From NCBI GenBank assembly GCA_958295765.1, contig CATQHB010000002.1, positions 2,992,091 through 3,056,090 of the forward strand: 64,000 bases of DNA, written 5' to 3'. Both the position numbers and the translations under genes were made by a program. Numbering within the stretch: the first letter of the stretch is position 1; the number at the start of each line of letters is the position of its first letter. Below the pieces are notes generated by a model that made no database searches, was not told the origin of the DNA, and saw only the letters and a list, made by a program, of their open reading frames with translations. The stretch comes from an uncultured Dehalococcoidia bacterium. GTDB lineage: Bacteria; Chloroflexota; Dehalococcoidia; Lucifugimonadales; UBA3495. Below, one piece after another: positions 56,989 to 64,000 of this stretch.

Positions 56989-57257
56989 CCGGCGGGGAAA
57001 AACCCGGAAAACCGGAAATGTCTGTTACGGCGAAACACGCCATGGCCGCCATGCGCCGCGCCGCCATCGACTCCCGCTGCCAAGCCCTGGAAGATGAGGG
57101 CGGGGTTTATATTTCGCGCCACGGTGAAATGGTCTGGGAAACCGACCCCAAGCGCATTTTCCCGCCGGGCGTGGAGGTCAAGATTTGCGAGTGCGGTCGG
57201 GTGCTGGTGGTCAAGGATGAGCCGGAAGACGGCATATACCAAGAAACGGGCAGGTGA
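56985..57257 (+). CDS. Small hypothetical protein, zeta-ATPase partner, 90 aa
   Basis: Starts in the ATGA overlap with the zeta-like gene, and its own stop overlaps the cobA-hemD start (GTGA). A helical N-terminal part (TAKHAMAAMRRAAIDSRCQALEDEGG) is followed by strands (VYISRHGEMVWETDPKRIFPPGVEVKICECGRVLVVKDE). It is usually encoded after short zeta-like ATPases and may be the antitoxin or a cofactor. It has no known fold. Its place within the tetrapyrrole operon ensures joint expression. Confidence 0.75.
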   Translation: MTGGEKPGKPEMSVTAKHAMAAMRRAAIDSRCQALEDEGGVYISRHGEMVWETDPKRIFPPGVEVKICECGRVLVVKDEPEDGIYQETGR

Positions 57258-58777
57258 ACAATTTGCCAGGCAAAGTTTTTCTGGTGGGCGCCGGCCCCGG
57301 CGACCCCAGCCTCATTACCGTTAAGGGTTTGCGCTGCTTGCAGCAAGCCGACGTGGTGGTCTATGACCGCCTGATGGACCCGGCCCTGCTCCGGTCGGCG
57401 CACGCTACGGCGGAGTTGGTGTTTGTGGGCAAGGAGCGGGGACGGCAGGCCCTGACCCAGGCTGAAATCAATCAACTGCTGGTGGAACGGGCCGCCGCCG
57501 GCGCGGTGGTGGTGCGGCTCAAGGGCGGCGACCCCTTTGTCTTTGGCCGGGGCGGTGAGGAGGCCCAAGTCCTGGCCGGCCAGGACATTCCCTTTGAGGT
57601 TGTCCCCGGCATCACCTCGGCGATCGCGGCGGCGGCCTACGCCGGCATCCCGGTTACTCAACGCCGGGTTGCCACCTGCTTTACCGTGGTCAGCGGCAGC
57701 GAAGACCCATCCAAGCCCGAATCATCCATTCCCTGGGACGTGCTGGCCCGCACCGGCGGCACCCTGGTAGTACTGATGGGTTGGGCCGCCCTCCAGTCCA
57801 TATTAGAAACGCTGCAACGGCAGGGAATGGCCCCGGATACGCCGGTGGCCCTGGTGCAGTGGGGCACCTGGAAAAAGCAGCAGACCGTCAGCGGCGCCCT
57901 GAGCGGTGTGGTGGAAAAGGCGCAGGCCGCCGGCTTGACGCCGCCGGTGGTCGCCGTCATCGGCCCGGTGGTGAACCTGCGGGAGGAATTGCGCTGGTTC
58001 GACCGTCAGCCCCTATCCGGCCGGCGGGCGCTGATTACCCGTTCCCGCACTCAAGCCTCTCACCTGCGAACCCTGTTGGAAGCACAGGGAGCGGAACCGC
58101 TGGAACTGCCCACCATTGAAATCGCTCCTTTGGAGGACTATGCCGAACTGGACGCGGCGCTGGCCCGATATAGCAACTTGAATAGTGGCTACTGGCTGAT
58201 TTTTGCCAGCGCTAACGCGGTGGACGCGGTGTTCGCCCGGCTGGAAGCCGCCGGACAGGACGCCCGTGCATTGGCCGGCGCAACCATCGGCGCCATCGGC
58301 CCGGCCACGGCGGCGGCGCTGGCCCAACGGGGCATCCGCGCCGACTTTATCCCCCAAACCTCGGTATCGGAGGCGGTGGTGGCGGAACTGGCCGGGCGGA
58401 ACTGGGCCGGCGTTCCGGTGCTGCTGCCCGGCGCCGACATCGGGCGGGACGCCCTGGCCCGGGGGCTGGCCGACCGGGGCGCGCCGGTAGAACGGGTAAC
58501 TGCCTATCGCACCCTTACCCCCCAGGGCGCCGGTAAGGAGGCCCGCCGGTTGCTGGAGCAAGGGGTGGACGTGATAACCTTTACCAGTTCCTCTACCGTC
58601 CGCAACCTGCTGAACCTGCTGGAGGGGGACAAGGAACTGCTGGAGTCGGCCCTGATTGCCTGCATCGGCCCGGTAACCGCCGCCGCCGCCCGGGAGTTGG
58701 GCCTGCGGGTGGACCTGGTGGCTGCCGAGCATACGGTTGAGGGGCTGGTTGAGGCCCTGGTGAATCACTACCAATAG
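57254..58777 (+). CDS. cobA-hemD: Fused uroporphyrinogen-III C-methyltransferase / uroporphyrinogen-III synthase
   Basis: 507 aa starting at GTG 57254. Residues 1-245 are the SAM-dependent methylase (SUMT, CobA): VFLVGAGPGDPSLITVKGLRCLQQADVVVYDRLM, VVRLKGGDPFVFGRGGEEA, VVPGITSAIAAAAYAGIPVTQR. Residues 255-507 are HemD (RRALITRSRTQASHLRTLL, WLIFASANAVDAVF, GAIGPATAAAL, VLLPGADIGRDALARGL, ITFTSSSTVRNLLNLL). The fusion makes uroporphyrinogen III and methylates it at C2 and C7 to precorrin-2, feeding siroheme. Such fusions are known in several phyla. Confidence 0.95.
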   Translation: MNNLPGKVFLVGAGPGDPSLITVKGLRCLQQADVVVYDRLMDPALLRSAHATAELVFVGKERGRQALTQAEINQLLVERAAAGAVVVRLKGGDPFVFGRGGEEAQVLAGQDIPFEVVPGITSAIAAAAYAGIPVTQRRVATCFTVVSGSEDPSKPESSIPWDVLARTGGTLVVLMGWAALQSILETLQRQGMAPDTPVALVQWGTWKKQQTVSGALSGVVEKAQAAGLTPPVVAVIGPVVNLREELRWFDRQPLSGRRALITRSRTQASHLRTLLEAQGAEPLELPTIEIAPLEDYAELDAALARYSNLNSGYWLIFASANAVDAVFARLEAAGQDARALAGATIGAIGPATAAALAQRGIRADFIPQTSVSEAVVAELAGRNWAGVPVLLPGADIGRDALARGLADRGAPVERVTAYRTLTPQGAGKEARRLLEQGVDVITFTSSSTVRNLLNLLEGDKELLESALIACIGPVTAAAARELGLRVDLVAAEHTVEGLVEALVNHYQ

Positions 58778-58812
58778 GCAGGACGTTAGCAAAGTCGAGT
58801 TGACGGCTCTCC

Positions 58813-58856
58813 CCGCTCATCCTGAGCCGGTGGTTCGACAAGCTCACCATGAGCGG
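58813..58856. repeat. Short paired dispersed repeat
   Basis: CCGCTCATCCTGAGCC directly joined to GGTTCGACAAGCTCACCATG, a compact copy between cobA-hemD and hemB. Confidence 0.7.
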
Positions 58857-58943
58857 GTATTGTTATCGGCATAATAGGCGCGAAGGATTTATTCGTGTAA
58901 ATTAGTCTCCATTGGTGGATAGTGGATAAAGGAGAATAAAATA

Positions 58944-59942
58944 ATGACCAGCTTTCCCGATGTACGGCTGCGGCGGGTGCGGGAGTTGGAGCCGGTGCGC
59001 TCTCTGACCCGGGAAACCCGCTTATCCCCGTCCAACTTTATCTACCCCCTGTTTGTAACCCACGGCCAGGGCATCCGGCAGCCCATCGAACCGATGCCCG
59101 GCTGCTTTCACCTGTCCCTGGATATGCTGGCCGAGGAGGTAGCCGAGGTGGTGGAACTGGGCCTGCCGGGGGTGCTGCTTTTCGGCCTGCCGGCGGAAAA
59201 AGACCCGGTGGGCAGCGGCGCCTATGACCCGGAGGGAATTATCCAGGAGGCGATCCGGGTCATCAAGCAGGCCGCCCCCGACCTGCTGGTCATCGGCGAC
59301 GTTTGCCTGTGCGAATACACCGACCACGGCCATTGCGGGGTTATTGTCAATGACGGGGCGGGCAAAGGCCGGATTGACAACGACCAAACCCTGGAACTGG
59401 TGGCTCGCACCGCCCTGGCCCAGGTGCAGGCCGGCGCGGATATGGTGGCCCCCTCGGCGATGATGGACGGCCAGGTACGGGCCATCCGGGACATTCTGAA
59501 CGCCTATGACTATCCGCAGACGCCGATAATGGGCTATGCCGCCAAGTACGCCTCCGCCTTTTACGGCCCCTTCCGGGTGGCTGCCGACTCCACGCCCCAG
59601 TTCGGCGACCGGCGCAGCTACCAGATGGACCCGGCCAACCGGCGGATGGCGCTGCGGGAGATTGAAAGCGACATCGCCGAGGGCGCCGACATCGTGATGG
59701 TAAAGCCGGCCCTGGCCTACCTGGACGTTATCCGGGACGCCACCCAGCGTTTTGACCACCCCATGGCGGCCTACAACGTCAGCGGCGAGTTCTCTATGGT
59801 CAAGGGAGCCGGCAAACAGGGCTGGATTGACGAAAAGGCGGTAACGCTGGAACTGCTGACCGCCATCCGCCGGGCCGGCGCCGACATCATCATCAGCTAC
59901 CACGCCAAGGAAGCGGCCCGGTGGTTAAGGGATGAGGGGTAA
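58944..59942 (+). CDS. hemB: Porphobilinogen synthase (5-aminolevulinate dehydratase)
   Basis: 332 aa. It condenses two 5-aminolevulinates to porphobilinogen. The zinc site is VCLCEYTDHGHCGVI (C-x-C-x7-C), and the Schiff-base lysine regions are MGYAAKYASAFYGPFR and DIVMVKPALAYLDVI. PSNFIYPLFVTHG, YQMDPANRRMALREIE and SYHAKEAARWL also match. AAAGGAG lies before ATG 58944. The conserved C-terminus ends just 8 bases before the next gene's ATG. Confidence 0.96.
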   Translation: MTSFPDVRLRRVRELEPVRSLTRETRLSPSNFIYPLFVTHGQGIRQPIEPMPGCFHLSLDMLAEEVAEVVELGLPGVLLFGLPAEKDPVGSGAYDPEGIIQEAIRVIKQAAPDLLVIGDVCLCEYTDHGHCGVIVNDGAGKGRIDNDQTLELVARTALAQVQAGADMVAPSAMMDGQVRAIRDILNAYDYPQTPIMGYAAKYASAFYGPFRVAADSTPQFGDRRSYQMDPANRRMALREIESDIAEGADIVMVKPALAYLDVIRDATQRFDHPMAAYNVSGEFSMVKGAGKQGWIDEKAVTLELLTAIRRAGADIIISYHAKEAARWLRDEG

Positions 59943-59949
59943 GATAGTT

Positions 59950-60534
59950 ATGGCAACGACAAAAATGGCCGGTGAAATAGCGGAATTGCACGTATTCAGC
60001 GAATTGCTGAAACGGGGCGTCGCCGTCTATAAGCCCCTGGTGGATGAGGGGTTGGACGCTCTGGCGCGCCTGCCCGACGGCCAGGTGCTGGAACTGAAAA
60101 TAATGGCGGCGGGCCAGGGCCAGGAGCAACCGCCGCGCCGCTTTCAGATACCCGACTACCGGCCCAAGCCCGAGTTCTTTATCCTGTGCGCCGATTTTTC
60201 CGATGACGAAACCCCGAAAGTCTGGGTTTTCCCGTCAATGGTTTTCTACGCCTACTCCACCGGAGTACGGGGCAAGCGCAAGACGCGCTGCCTGGACCTG
60301 GATTCGGGGGAAGATAAATATGACGTGCCGCTAGGGGAATACCTCTGCGGATTCCGCAACCGTTGGGAGTTGATAACCGACTTCGCCGAATACCGGAAGT
60401 TGATGACCTCTCCCGAGGGGTTTGAGGACTTGGAGGACATCGTAACCGCCCGAGAGGCTTTTGAGCAGCCGGATGAGGAAAAGGTTCCCTGGGAGGAGTA
60501 TGCCCGCAGCGTCCCCGATGCGGTATCGGATTAA
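59950..60534 (+). CDS. PD-(D/E)XK-like domain fused to an antitoxin-like C-terminus
   Basis: 194 aa from ATG 59950. Residues 7-52 fit a nuclease-type fold: AGEIAELHVFSELLKRG (E9), VDEGLDAL (D36), and a strand VLELKIM (E48-x-K50). Residues 157-186, EGFEDLEDIVTAREAFEQPDEEKVPWEEYAR, look like the C-terminal toxin-binding segment of RelB/Phd-type antitoxins (EDL, then a helix, then (V/I)PWEE). The RelE-type toxin gene starts inside its 3' end (17-base overlap). The protein therefore appears to be an antitoxin whose usual DNA-binding domain is replaced by a nuclease-like domain. This is inference from sequence patterns. Confidence 0.7.
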   Translation: MATTKMAGEIAELHVFSELLKRGVAVYKPLVDEGLDALARLPDGQVLELKIMAAGQGQEQPPRRFQIPDYRPKPEFFILCADFSDDETPKVWVFPSMVFYAYSTGVRGKRKTRCLDLDSGEDKYDVPLGEYLCGFRNRWELITDFAEYRKLMTSPEGFEDLEDIVTAREAFEQPDEEKVPWEEYARSVPDAVSD

Positions 60535-60793
60535 GCCGCTCAGCAGCAGCGTAAACCGGAATTTGCGGCAGATTCATCCGACCCAGCAGCAGAGAATCCG
60601 GGATGCGATAAATGCCTTGTCCGACAATCCGAGGCCGGTCGGGATGCGCCAGTTGTCCCCGGGGCTTTACCGTATTCGGGTAGGCGATTATCGAGTGATT
60701 TATCGCGTGAATGACCCGGAAAGCTGGGTAGAAATTGGCCGAATTGAGCATCGGGGAGAAGCCACCTACCGGGGCCTGCGTCGTCTATTCTAA
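60518..60793 (+). CDS. RelE/ParE-family toxin
   Basis: 91 aa from ATG 60518. Features of the RelE fold: RIKPLSSSVNRNLRQIHPTQQQRIRDAINALSDNPRP, then a strand block GMRQLSPGLYRIRVGDYRVIYRVND and the closing VEIGRIEHRGEATYR. RelE toxins cut mRNA on the ribosome. It overlaps the antitoxin-like gene, an arrangement usual for such pairs, and sits between hemB and hemL. Confidence 0.85.
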   Translation: MRYRIKPLSSSVNRNLRQIHPTQQQRIRDAINALSDNPRPVGMRQLSPGLYRIRVGDYRVIYRVNDPESWVEIGRIEHRGEATYRGLRRLF

Positions 60794-60835
60794 TCGCTAG
60801 ACCCCCTAACCAAAACCTTTCACCAACGAGGTCTT

Positions 60836-62122
60836 ATGCAGCAAAGCAAATCCCGGCAACTCTTTACTCAGGCCCAGCAGGTCATCCCCGGCGGGGTGAA
60901 CAGCCCGGTGCGCTCCTTTCGCGCCGTGGCCGGTACGCCGCCCTTTATCGCTAGGGGGCAGGGTTGCCGTGTCTGGGACGTGGACGGCAACGAATATATT
61001 GACTACCTCGGCTCTTGGGGGCCTTTAGTCCTGGGCCATGCCCACCCGGCGGTGGTAGAGGCGTTGCAGCAGGCCGCCGCCGACGGCTCCAGCTTCGGCG
61101 CTCCGGTGGCAATGGAGGTGGAACTGGCCGGCCTCATCTGCCAGGCCCTGCCCTCGGTGGAACAAGTCCGGCTGGTCAGTTCCGGCACCGAAGCCTGTAT
61201 GAGCGCCATCCGCCTGGCCCGGGCCTATACCGGACGCAGCAAGGTTATCAAGTTCTCCGGCTGTTACCACGGCCACGCCGACGGCCTGCTGGTCAAGGCC
61301 GGTTCCGGCGCCCTGACCCACGGCATCCCCACCAGCGCCGGCGTGCCGGAAGCCTACGCTGCGGAAACCCTGGTCGCCGACTATAACGACCTGGCCTCGG
61401 TGGAGAGTTTCTTTCAAGCCTGGCCCGACGCCATCGCCGGCGTCATCGTAGAGCCGGTGGCCGGCAATATGGGCGTGGTGCCGCCGGCCGAGGGCTTTCT
61501 GGATGCCCTGCGCCGGCTGACCGCCGACAACGGGGCAATGCTCATCTTTGACGAAGTGATAACCGGCTTTCGCATCGCCTGGGGCGGCGCCCAAGTCCGC
61601 TACGGCGTTACCCCGGACATCACCTGCCTGGGCAAGATTATCGGCGGCGGCCTGCCGGTGGGCGCCTACGGCGGGCGGCGGGAAATTATGGAAATGGTCG
61701 CTCCCCTGGGGCCGATGTACCAGGCCGGCACCCTGTCCGGCAACCCTCTGGCGGTAACCGCCGGCCTGACCACCCTGACCGAGTTGCAGCGGGCGGGGAC
61801 TTATGAACGGCTGGAGTCCCTGGCCGGCCGACTGGCCGACGGGTTGACGCAAGCCTTTGCCCAGGCCGAAGTTCCGGCGACGCTGAACCGGGTGGGTTCA
61901 ATGCTCACCGGGTTCTTTGCCGCCGGGCCGGTTGATTCCCTGGGCCGAGTGGAACAAGCGGACACCGAGGCTTATGGCCGTTACTTCCACGCCATGCTGG
62001 AACGGGGGGTATATCTGGCGCCCTCTCAGTTCGAGGCGGGATTCGTCTCCCTGGCCCATACCGAGGCGGACATTGACCGGACGGTAGCAATCGCCGCCGC
62101 CGCGCTGGAGAGTTTGCGTTAG
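60836..62122 (+). CDS. hemL: Glutamate-1-semialdehyde 2,1-aminomutase
   Basis: 428 aa PLP enzyme, converts glutamate-1-semialdehyde to 5-aminolevulinate. Conserved: [89 protein letters not shown], and the PLP lysine in [25 protein letters not shown]. Full length, with a PVGAYGGR core. It completes the C5 branch together with hemA and hemB. Confidence 0.96.
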   Translation: MQQSKSRQLFTQAQQVIPGGVNSPVRSFRAVAGTPPFIARGQGCRVWDVDGNEYIDYLGSWGPLVLGHAHPAVVEALQQAAADGSSFGAPVAMEVELAGLICQALPSVEQVRLVSSGTEACMSAIRLARAYTGRSKVIKFSGCYHGHADGLLVKAGSGALTHGIPTSAGVPEAYAAETLVADYNDLASVESFFQAWPDAIAGVIVEPVAGNMGVVPPAEGFLDALRRLTADNGAMLIFDEVITGFRIAWGGAQVRYGVTPDITCLGKIIGGGLPVGAYGGRREIMEMVAPLGPMYQAGTLSGNPLAVTAGLTTLTELQRAGTYERLESLAGRLADGLTQAFAQAEVPATLNRVGSMLTGFFAAGPVDSLGRVEQADTEAYGRYFHAMLERGVYLAPSQFEAGFVSLAHTEADIDRTVAIAAAALESLR

Positions 62123-62188
62123 GGCGAGACGGGGCGATATGGTGTAGAATAGACTTGGCGCCCAAGACTCAGGAGAGGATTAGCTGCC

Positions 62189-62695
62189 GTGACCGTTGAA
62201 AACGCCAACCGCCATGTCGAACTGAGCCGCCGCATGATTCGGCAGGCTCACTACGAACTGGAGCGCCTGGGCGACCGGTTACAGGCGTCGGATAAAGCAT
62301 CCGGCGCCGTGGCCCACGCCGTTAAAGCCATTGCCGAAGACCGCCAGTGGCGCCATAGCTCCCATAACCTGCGCCGGCAAATTGTGGGCCTGCTTGCCGA
62401 CGAATTTGACCGGCCGAACCTGGTTTCTCTCCAATATATCGCCGACGCACTGCACAACAACTTTTACGAAGACCTGATGCATCCCCTGGAGTTAAGGAGA
62501 GATTTGGCCGAGGTTACCGAGCGGTTGGAGTTCCTCTGGGAAGTGCGGGAGCGAGGCGCCAATCCGGATTTTATCCCTTCCCCGGAGCAGCAGCAGGCTA
62601 TCGACCGCCTGAGGCTGACCGAGGAAGAGGTCGCCGCTATCCCCCTTATCGACTATCCGCCGCCGATGCCGCCTTTTGTGCCGCCGGAACAATAG
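62189..62695 (+). CDS. Alpha-helical conserved hypothetical protein, HEPN-like, 168 aa
   Basis: Starts at GTG 62189, with AGGAGAGG ten bases upstream. The body is helical: HVELSRRMIRQAHYELERLGDRLQASDKASGAVAHAVKAIAEDRQWRHSSH, LADEFDRPNLVSLQYIADALHNNFYEDLMHPLELRRDL. The end is proline-rich (YPPPMPPFVPPEQ). The pattern of a long helix pair followed by A-x-A-L-H-x-N-F-Y is reminiscent of HEPN/PaREP1-type proteins, which are often associated with nucleotidyltransferases; none is beside it here. The function is not established. Confidence 0.6.
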   Translation: MTVENANRHVELSRRMIRQAHYELERLGDRLQASDKASGAVAHAVKAIAEDRQWRHSSHNLRRQIVGLLADEFDRPNLVSLQYIADALHNNFYEDLMHPLELRRDLAEVTERLEFLWEVRERGANPDFIPSPEQQQAIDRLRLTEEEVAAIPLIDYPPPMPPFVPPEQ

Positions 62696-62730
62696 CTAAC
62701 TGCGGCTTTCCGTATCCCGTAAAAGAAATG

Positions 62731-62754
62731 AGGCGGGTCGATTAAGACCCGCCT
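62731..62754. terminator. Bidirectional terminator between the HEPN-like gene and sodN
   Basis: Nine-base-pair stem AGGCGGGTC / GACCCGCCT with a GATTAA loop, 36 bp after the plus-strand stop and about 59 bp after the minus-strand sodN stop. On the minus strand it is followed by CATTTCTTTTACG, a T-rich tail. Confidence 0.7.
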
Positions 62755-62812
62755 CTTGGTGTCCAGTACGCTGTCCTTTACCGGCGGGGCGGGACGGTAT
62801 GGTAGGAATGGC

Positions 62813-63277
62813 CTAGGCGCCGTAGCGGGCGGCGGCGTTGGGGTCGCTGTATTCCACGCCCTTGGTGGCCCAGAAAGCGGCGGCGATAGCGTCCACCGCG
62901 GCGACCAGTTCCTCACAGGCGGCCATATCCACGGTTTGGCGGCAGCGGCCGGCCAGCTTCAACGCGGCATTGAAGGAGCCGTGCAGGTCAAAGCCTTCCG
63001 GCGTATTGGGCCAGGCATAGTCGGCCCAGAGAATCCGCAGTTCCCGTTTGCAGGTTTCGGCGTGCTCTTCCTTTACCGCCACGTAGCGGGACATCGTGTT
63101 GGCGTAAGCGGCCATGGCCTCCGGGCCTTCGCCGGCCTCCAGCGCCTGCATCCGCAGCACCATTTTCTGCACCGTTTGGGCCGCAATCTTGGCGGATACG
63201 GGGTCATAGATGCCGCAGGGGATGTCGCAATGGGCTTCCGCCTCTTGAGCCTTCAACCATCGGAGCGGGTTAAACAT
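62813..63277 (-). CDS. sodN: Nickel superoxide dismutase
   Basis: 154 aa. A 15-residue leader (MFNPLRWLKAQEAEA) precedes the nickel-hook motif HCDIPCGIYDP, whose first histidine becomes the mature N-terminus and whose two cysteines bind nickel. The rest is the helical bundle: AAQTVQKMVLRMQALEAGEG, NTMSRYVAVKEEHAETCKRELRILWADY, FDLHGSFNAALKLAGRCRQTV. It removes superoxide. The leader must be cut by a SodX-type peptidase, whose gene is not next to sodN in this window. AAGGAAGGG lies before ATG 63277. Confidence 0.95.
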   Translation of the reverse strand: MFNPLRWLKAQEAEAHCDIPCGIYDPVSAKIAAQTVQKMVLRMQALEAGEGPEAMAAYANTMSRYVAVKEEHAETCKRELRILWADYAWPNTPEGFDLHGSFNAALKLAGRCRQTVDMAACEELVAAVDAIAAAFWATKGVEYSDPNAAARYGA

Positions 63278-63406
63278 TCTTGCCCTTCCTTCATTCTAAG
63301 TTTGGCCCCGGCGAACCGGGCCGCCCCAAGGTTACAAGAAATCCTGCCCTGGCGCAACCCCCGGCCCTTTTCCGCGTGGGCGTTTGCCGAGTTGAGTCGC
63401 CCCTCT

Positions 63407-63690
63407 CCGCTCATCCTGAGCTTGTCGAAGGATGACCTGAAAGAGGAATTGCTGGATATGGAAGGGTGGTTCGACAAGCTCACCATGAGCGGATGTTGTT
63501 CTTGGCGCGGAATTTGCACAAGCCCGGCCTTTCCGGGTCAAGCTCTTTCGGTTCCTGACTCCTTACAGCGTATAACCGCTGGTCAACTATGACAGTTAAG
63601 CAACAACTCATAACTCATAACCGCTCATGGTGAGCTTGTCGAACCATTTCCATCCGACGGTTTATCCTTCGGCAAGCTCAGGATGAGCGG
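63407..63690. repeat. Two copies of the paired dispersed repeat near the right edge
   Basis: 63407-63493 (CCGCTCATCCTGAGCTTGTC plus the inverted GGTTCGACAAGCTCACCATG half) and 63620-63690 (CCGCTCATGGTGAGC with an inverted CTCAGGATGAGCGG). The first is followed by the flank GTTCTTGGCGCGG, which is also seen, decayed, near 27609. Between sodN and the window end (723 bp) no gene is supported. Confidence 0.75.
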
Positions 63691-63762
63691 GGAGATGAGG
63701 CAACTTAACTTTGCACAAGCCCTGGTTCAAGCCGGCCACCCTCAAGGCAATCGCAGCATAAA

Positions 63763-63918
63763 CCCGTCATTCCGGCGAACAGAACCCTCGGTAGCCGGCC
63801 CGCTCTTTTCCGGGGGATTTCCTGGATTCCGGTTTTTGCCGGAACGACGGTTGTTGATAATGACGGTTGTTTGGGGTGCCGACGGTTGCCGGCGTTGCCT
63901 TGGTTAAGACGCGATTGC
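63763..63918. repeat. Inverted-repeat element, copy D (left arm truncated)
   Basis: A shortened left arm (CGTCATTCCGGCGAA), the conserved centre CCTCGGTAGCCGGCCCGCTC, a right arm ending GCCGGAACGACGG, and the flank GGTTGTTTGGGGTGCC through TTAAGACGCGATTGC. It matches copies A-C, with decay. Confidence 0.7.
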
Positions 63919-64000
63919 CCGCCCTTTCCGCCCCGGCAGTTGACGCCAGGTATGGCGCAAGGCACAATGGGGCCGGCTGTCCCGCCCACTTAGGGACAAA

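Overview
This is a GC-rich bacterial chromosome segment of about 64 kb. Several families point to a member of the Chloroflexota, probably Dehalococcoidia or SAR202-like: a threonine synthase-NIL-MoaD cluster, a fused siroheme decarboxylase, form I CO dehydrogenase, nickel superoxide dismutase, a luciferase-like oxidoreductase, FAH and amidohydrolase genes, and many short dispersed inverted repeats. This placement is inference from gene content; there is no rRNA marker in the window. No tRNA, rRNA or CRISPR array was recognised.

Layout. 0.2-4 kb: two conserved hypotheticals, a 41-codon truncated relative of the first, and a PmeII-type restriction-modification pair. 4-11.4 kb: housekeeping and catabolic genes (DUF1802, VOC, TatD, amidohydrolase, GH3 lipoprotein, luciferase-like oxidoreductase). 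12-18.2 kb: aerobic CO oxidation, with coxM-coxS-coxL on the minus strand and two XdhC/CoxI-type genes, one carrying a YHS metal domain. 18.5-27.6 kb: a defence region with a large type ISP-like enzyme broken by one in-frame TAG, then a tightly overlapping Dcm / ParB-like / putative nuclease / Vsr operon of lower GC. 27.7-35.3 kb: threonine synthase-NIL-MoaD, Fpg, gamma carbonic anhydrase, Tgt, a retropepsin-like protein and a TauE/SafE exporter. 35.7-43.3 kb: FAH, a frameshifted HicA with intact HicB, two unknown pairs, HNH and DUF3644 genes, aroB-aroK, tandem VOC. 43.8-50.7 kb: P450-ferredoxin operon with a clear promoter and operator-like palindrome, another MTase-nuclease pair, Pcm, and a DrrAB-type ABC exporter. 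51.3-62.1 kb: tetrapyrrole biosynthesis. 62.2-64 kb: an alpha-helical hypothetical, Ni-SOD and repeats.

How the genes work together. The tetrapyrrole genes run hemA, hemL, hemB, hemC, cobA-hemD, a precorrin-2 dehydrogenase-like gene and an AhbA-AhbB fusion. This set can make precorrin-2 and siroheme and start the siroheme-dependent route to heme; hemE and the classical late genes are not here, nor are ahbC and ahbD. Toxin-like modules sit inside this cluster: a zeta-type kinase plus a small partner between hemC and cobA-hemD, and a nuclease-fold/antitoxin-like protein plus RelE toxin between hemB and hemL. The CO dehydrogenase genes would let the cell use CO as an energy source.

Regulation. 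Several intergenic regions carry sigma70-like boxes 17-18 bp apart, four of them with an extended -10 of the form TGCTAnnAT. Dispersed repeats are abundant: a roughly 98-bp element with 29-bp terminal inverted repeats, a 120-bp element bounded by GTAGGGGCGGGTT palindromes, and a paired repeat with the core CTCATCCTGAGCCTGTCGAA. One copy of the last is embedded in the reading frame of the precorrin-2 dehydrogenase-like gene.
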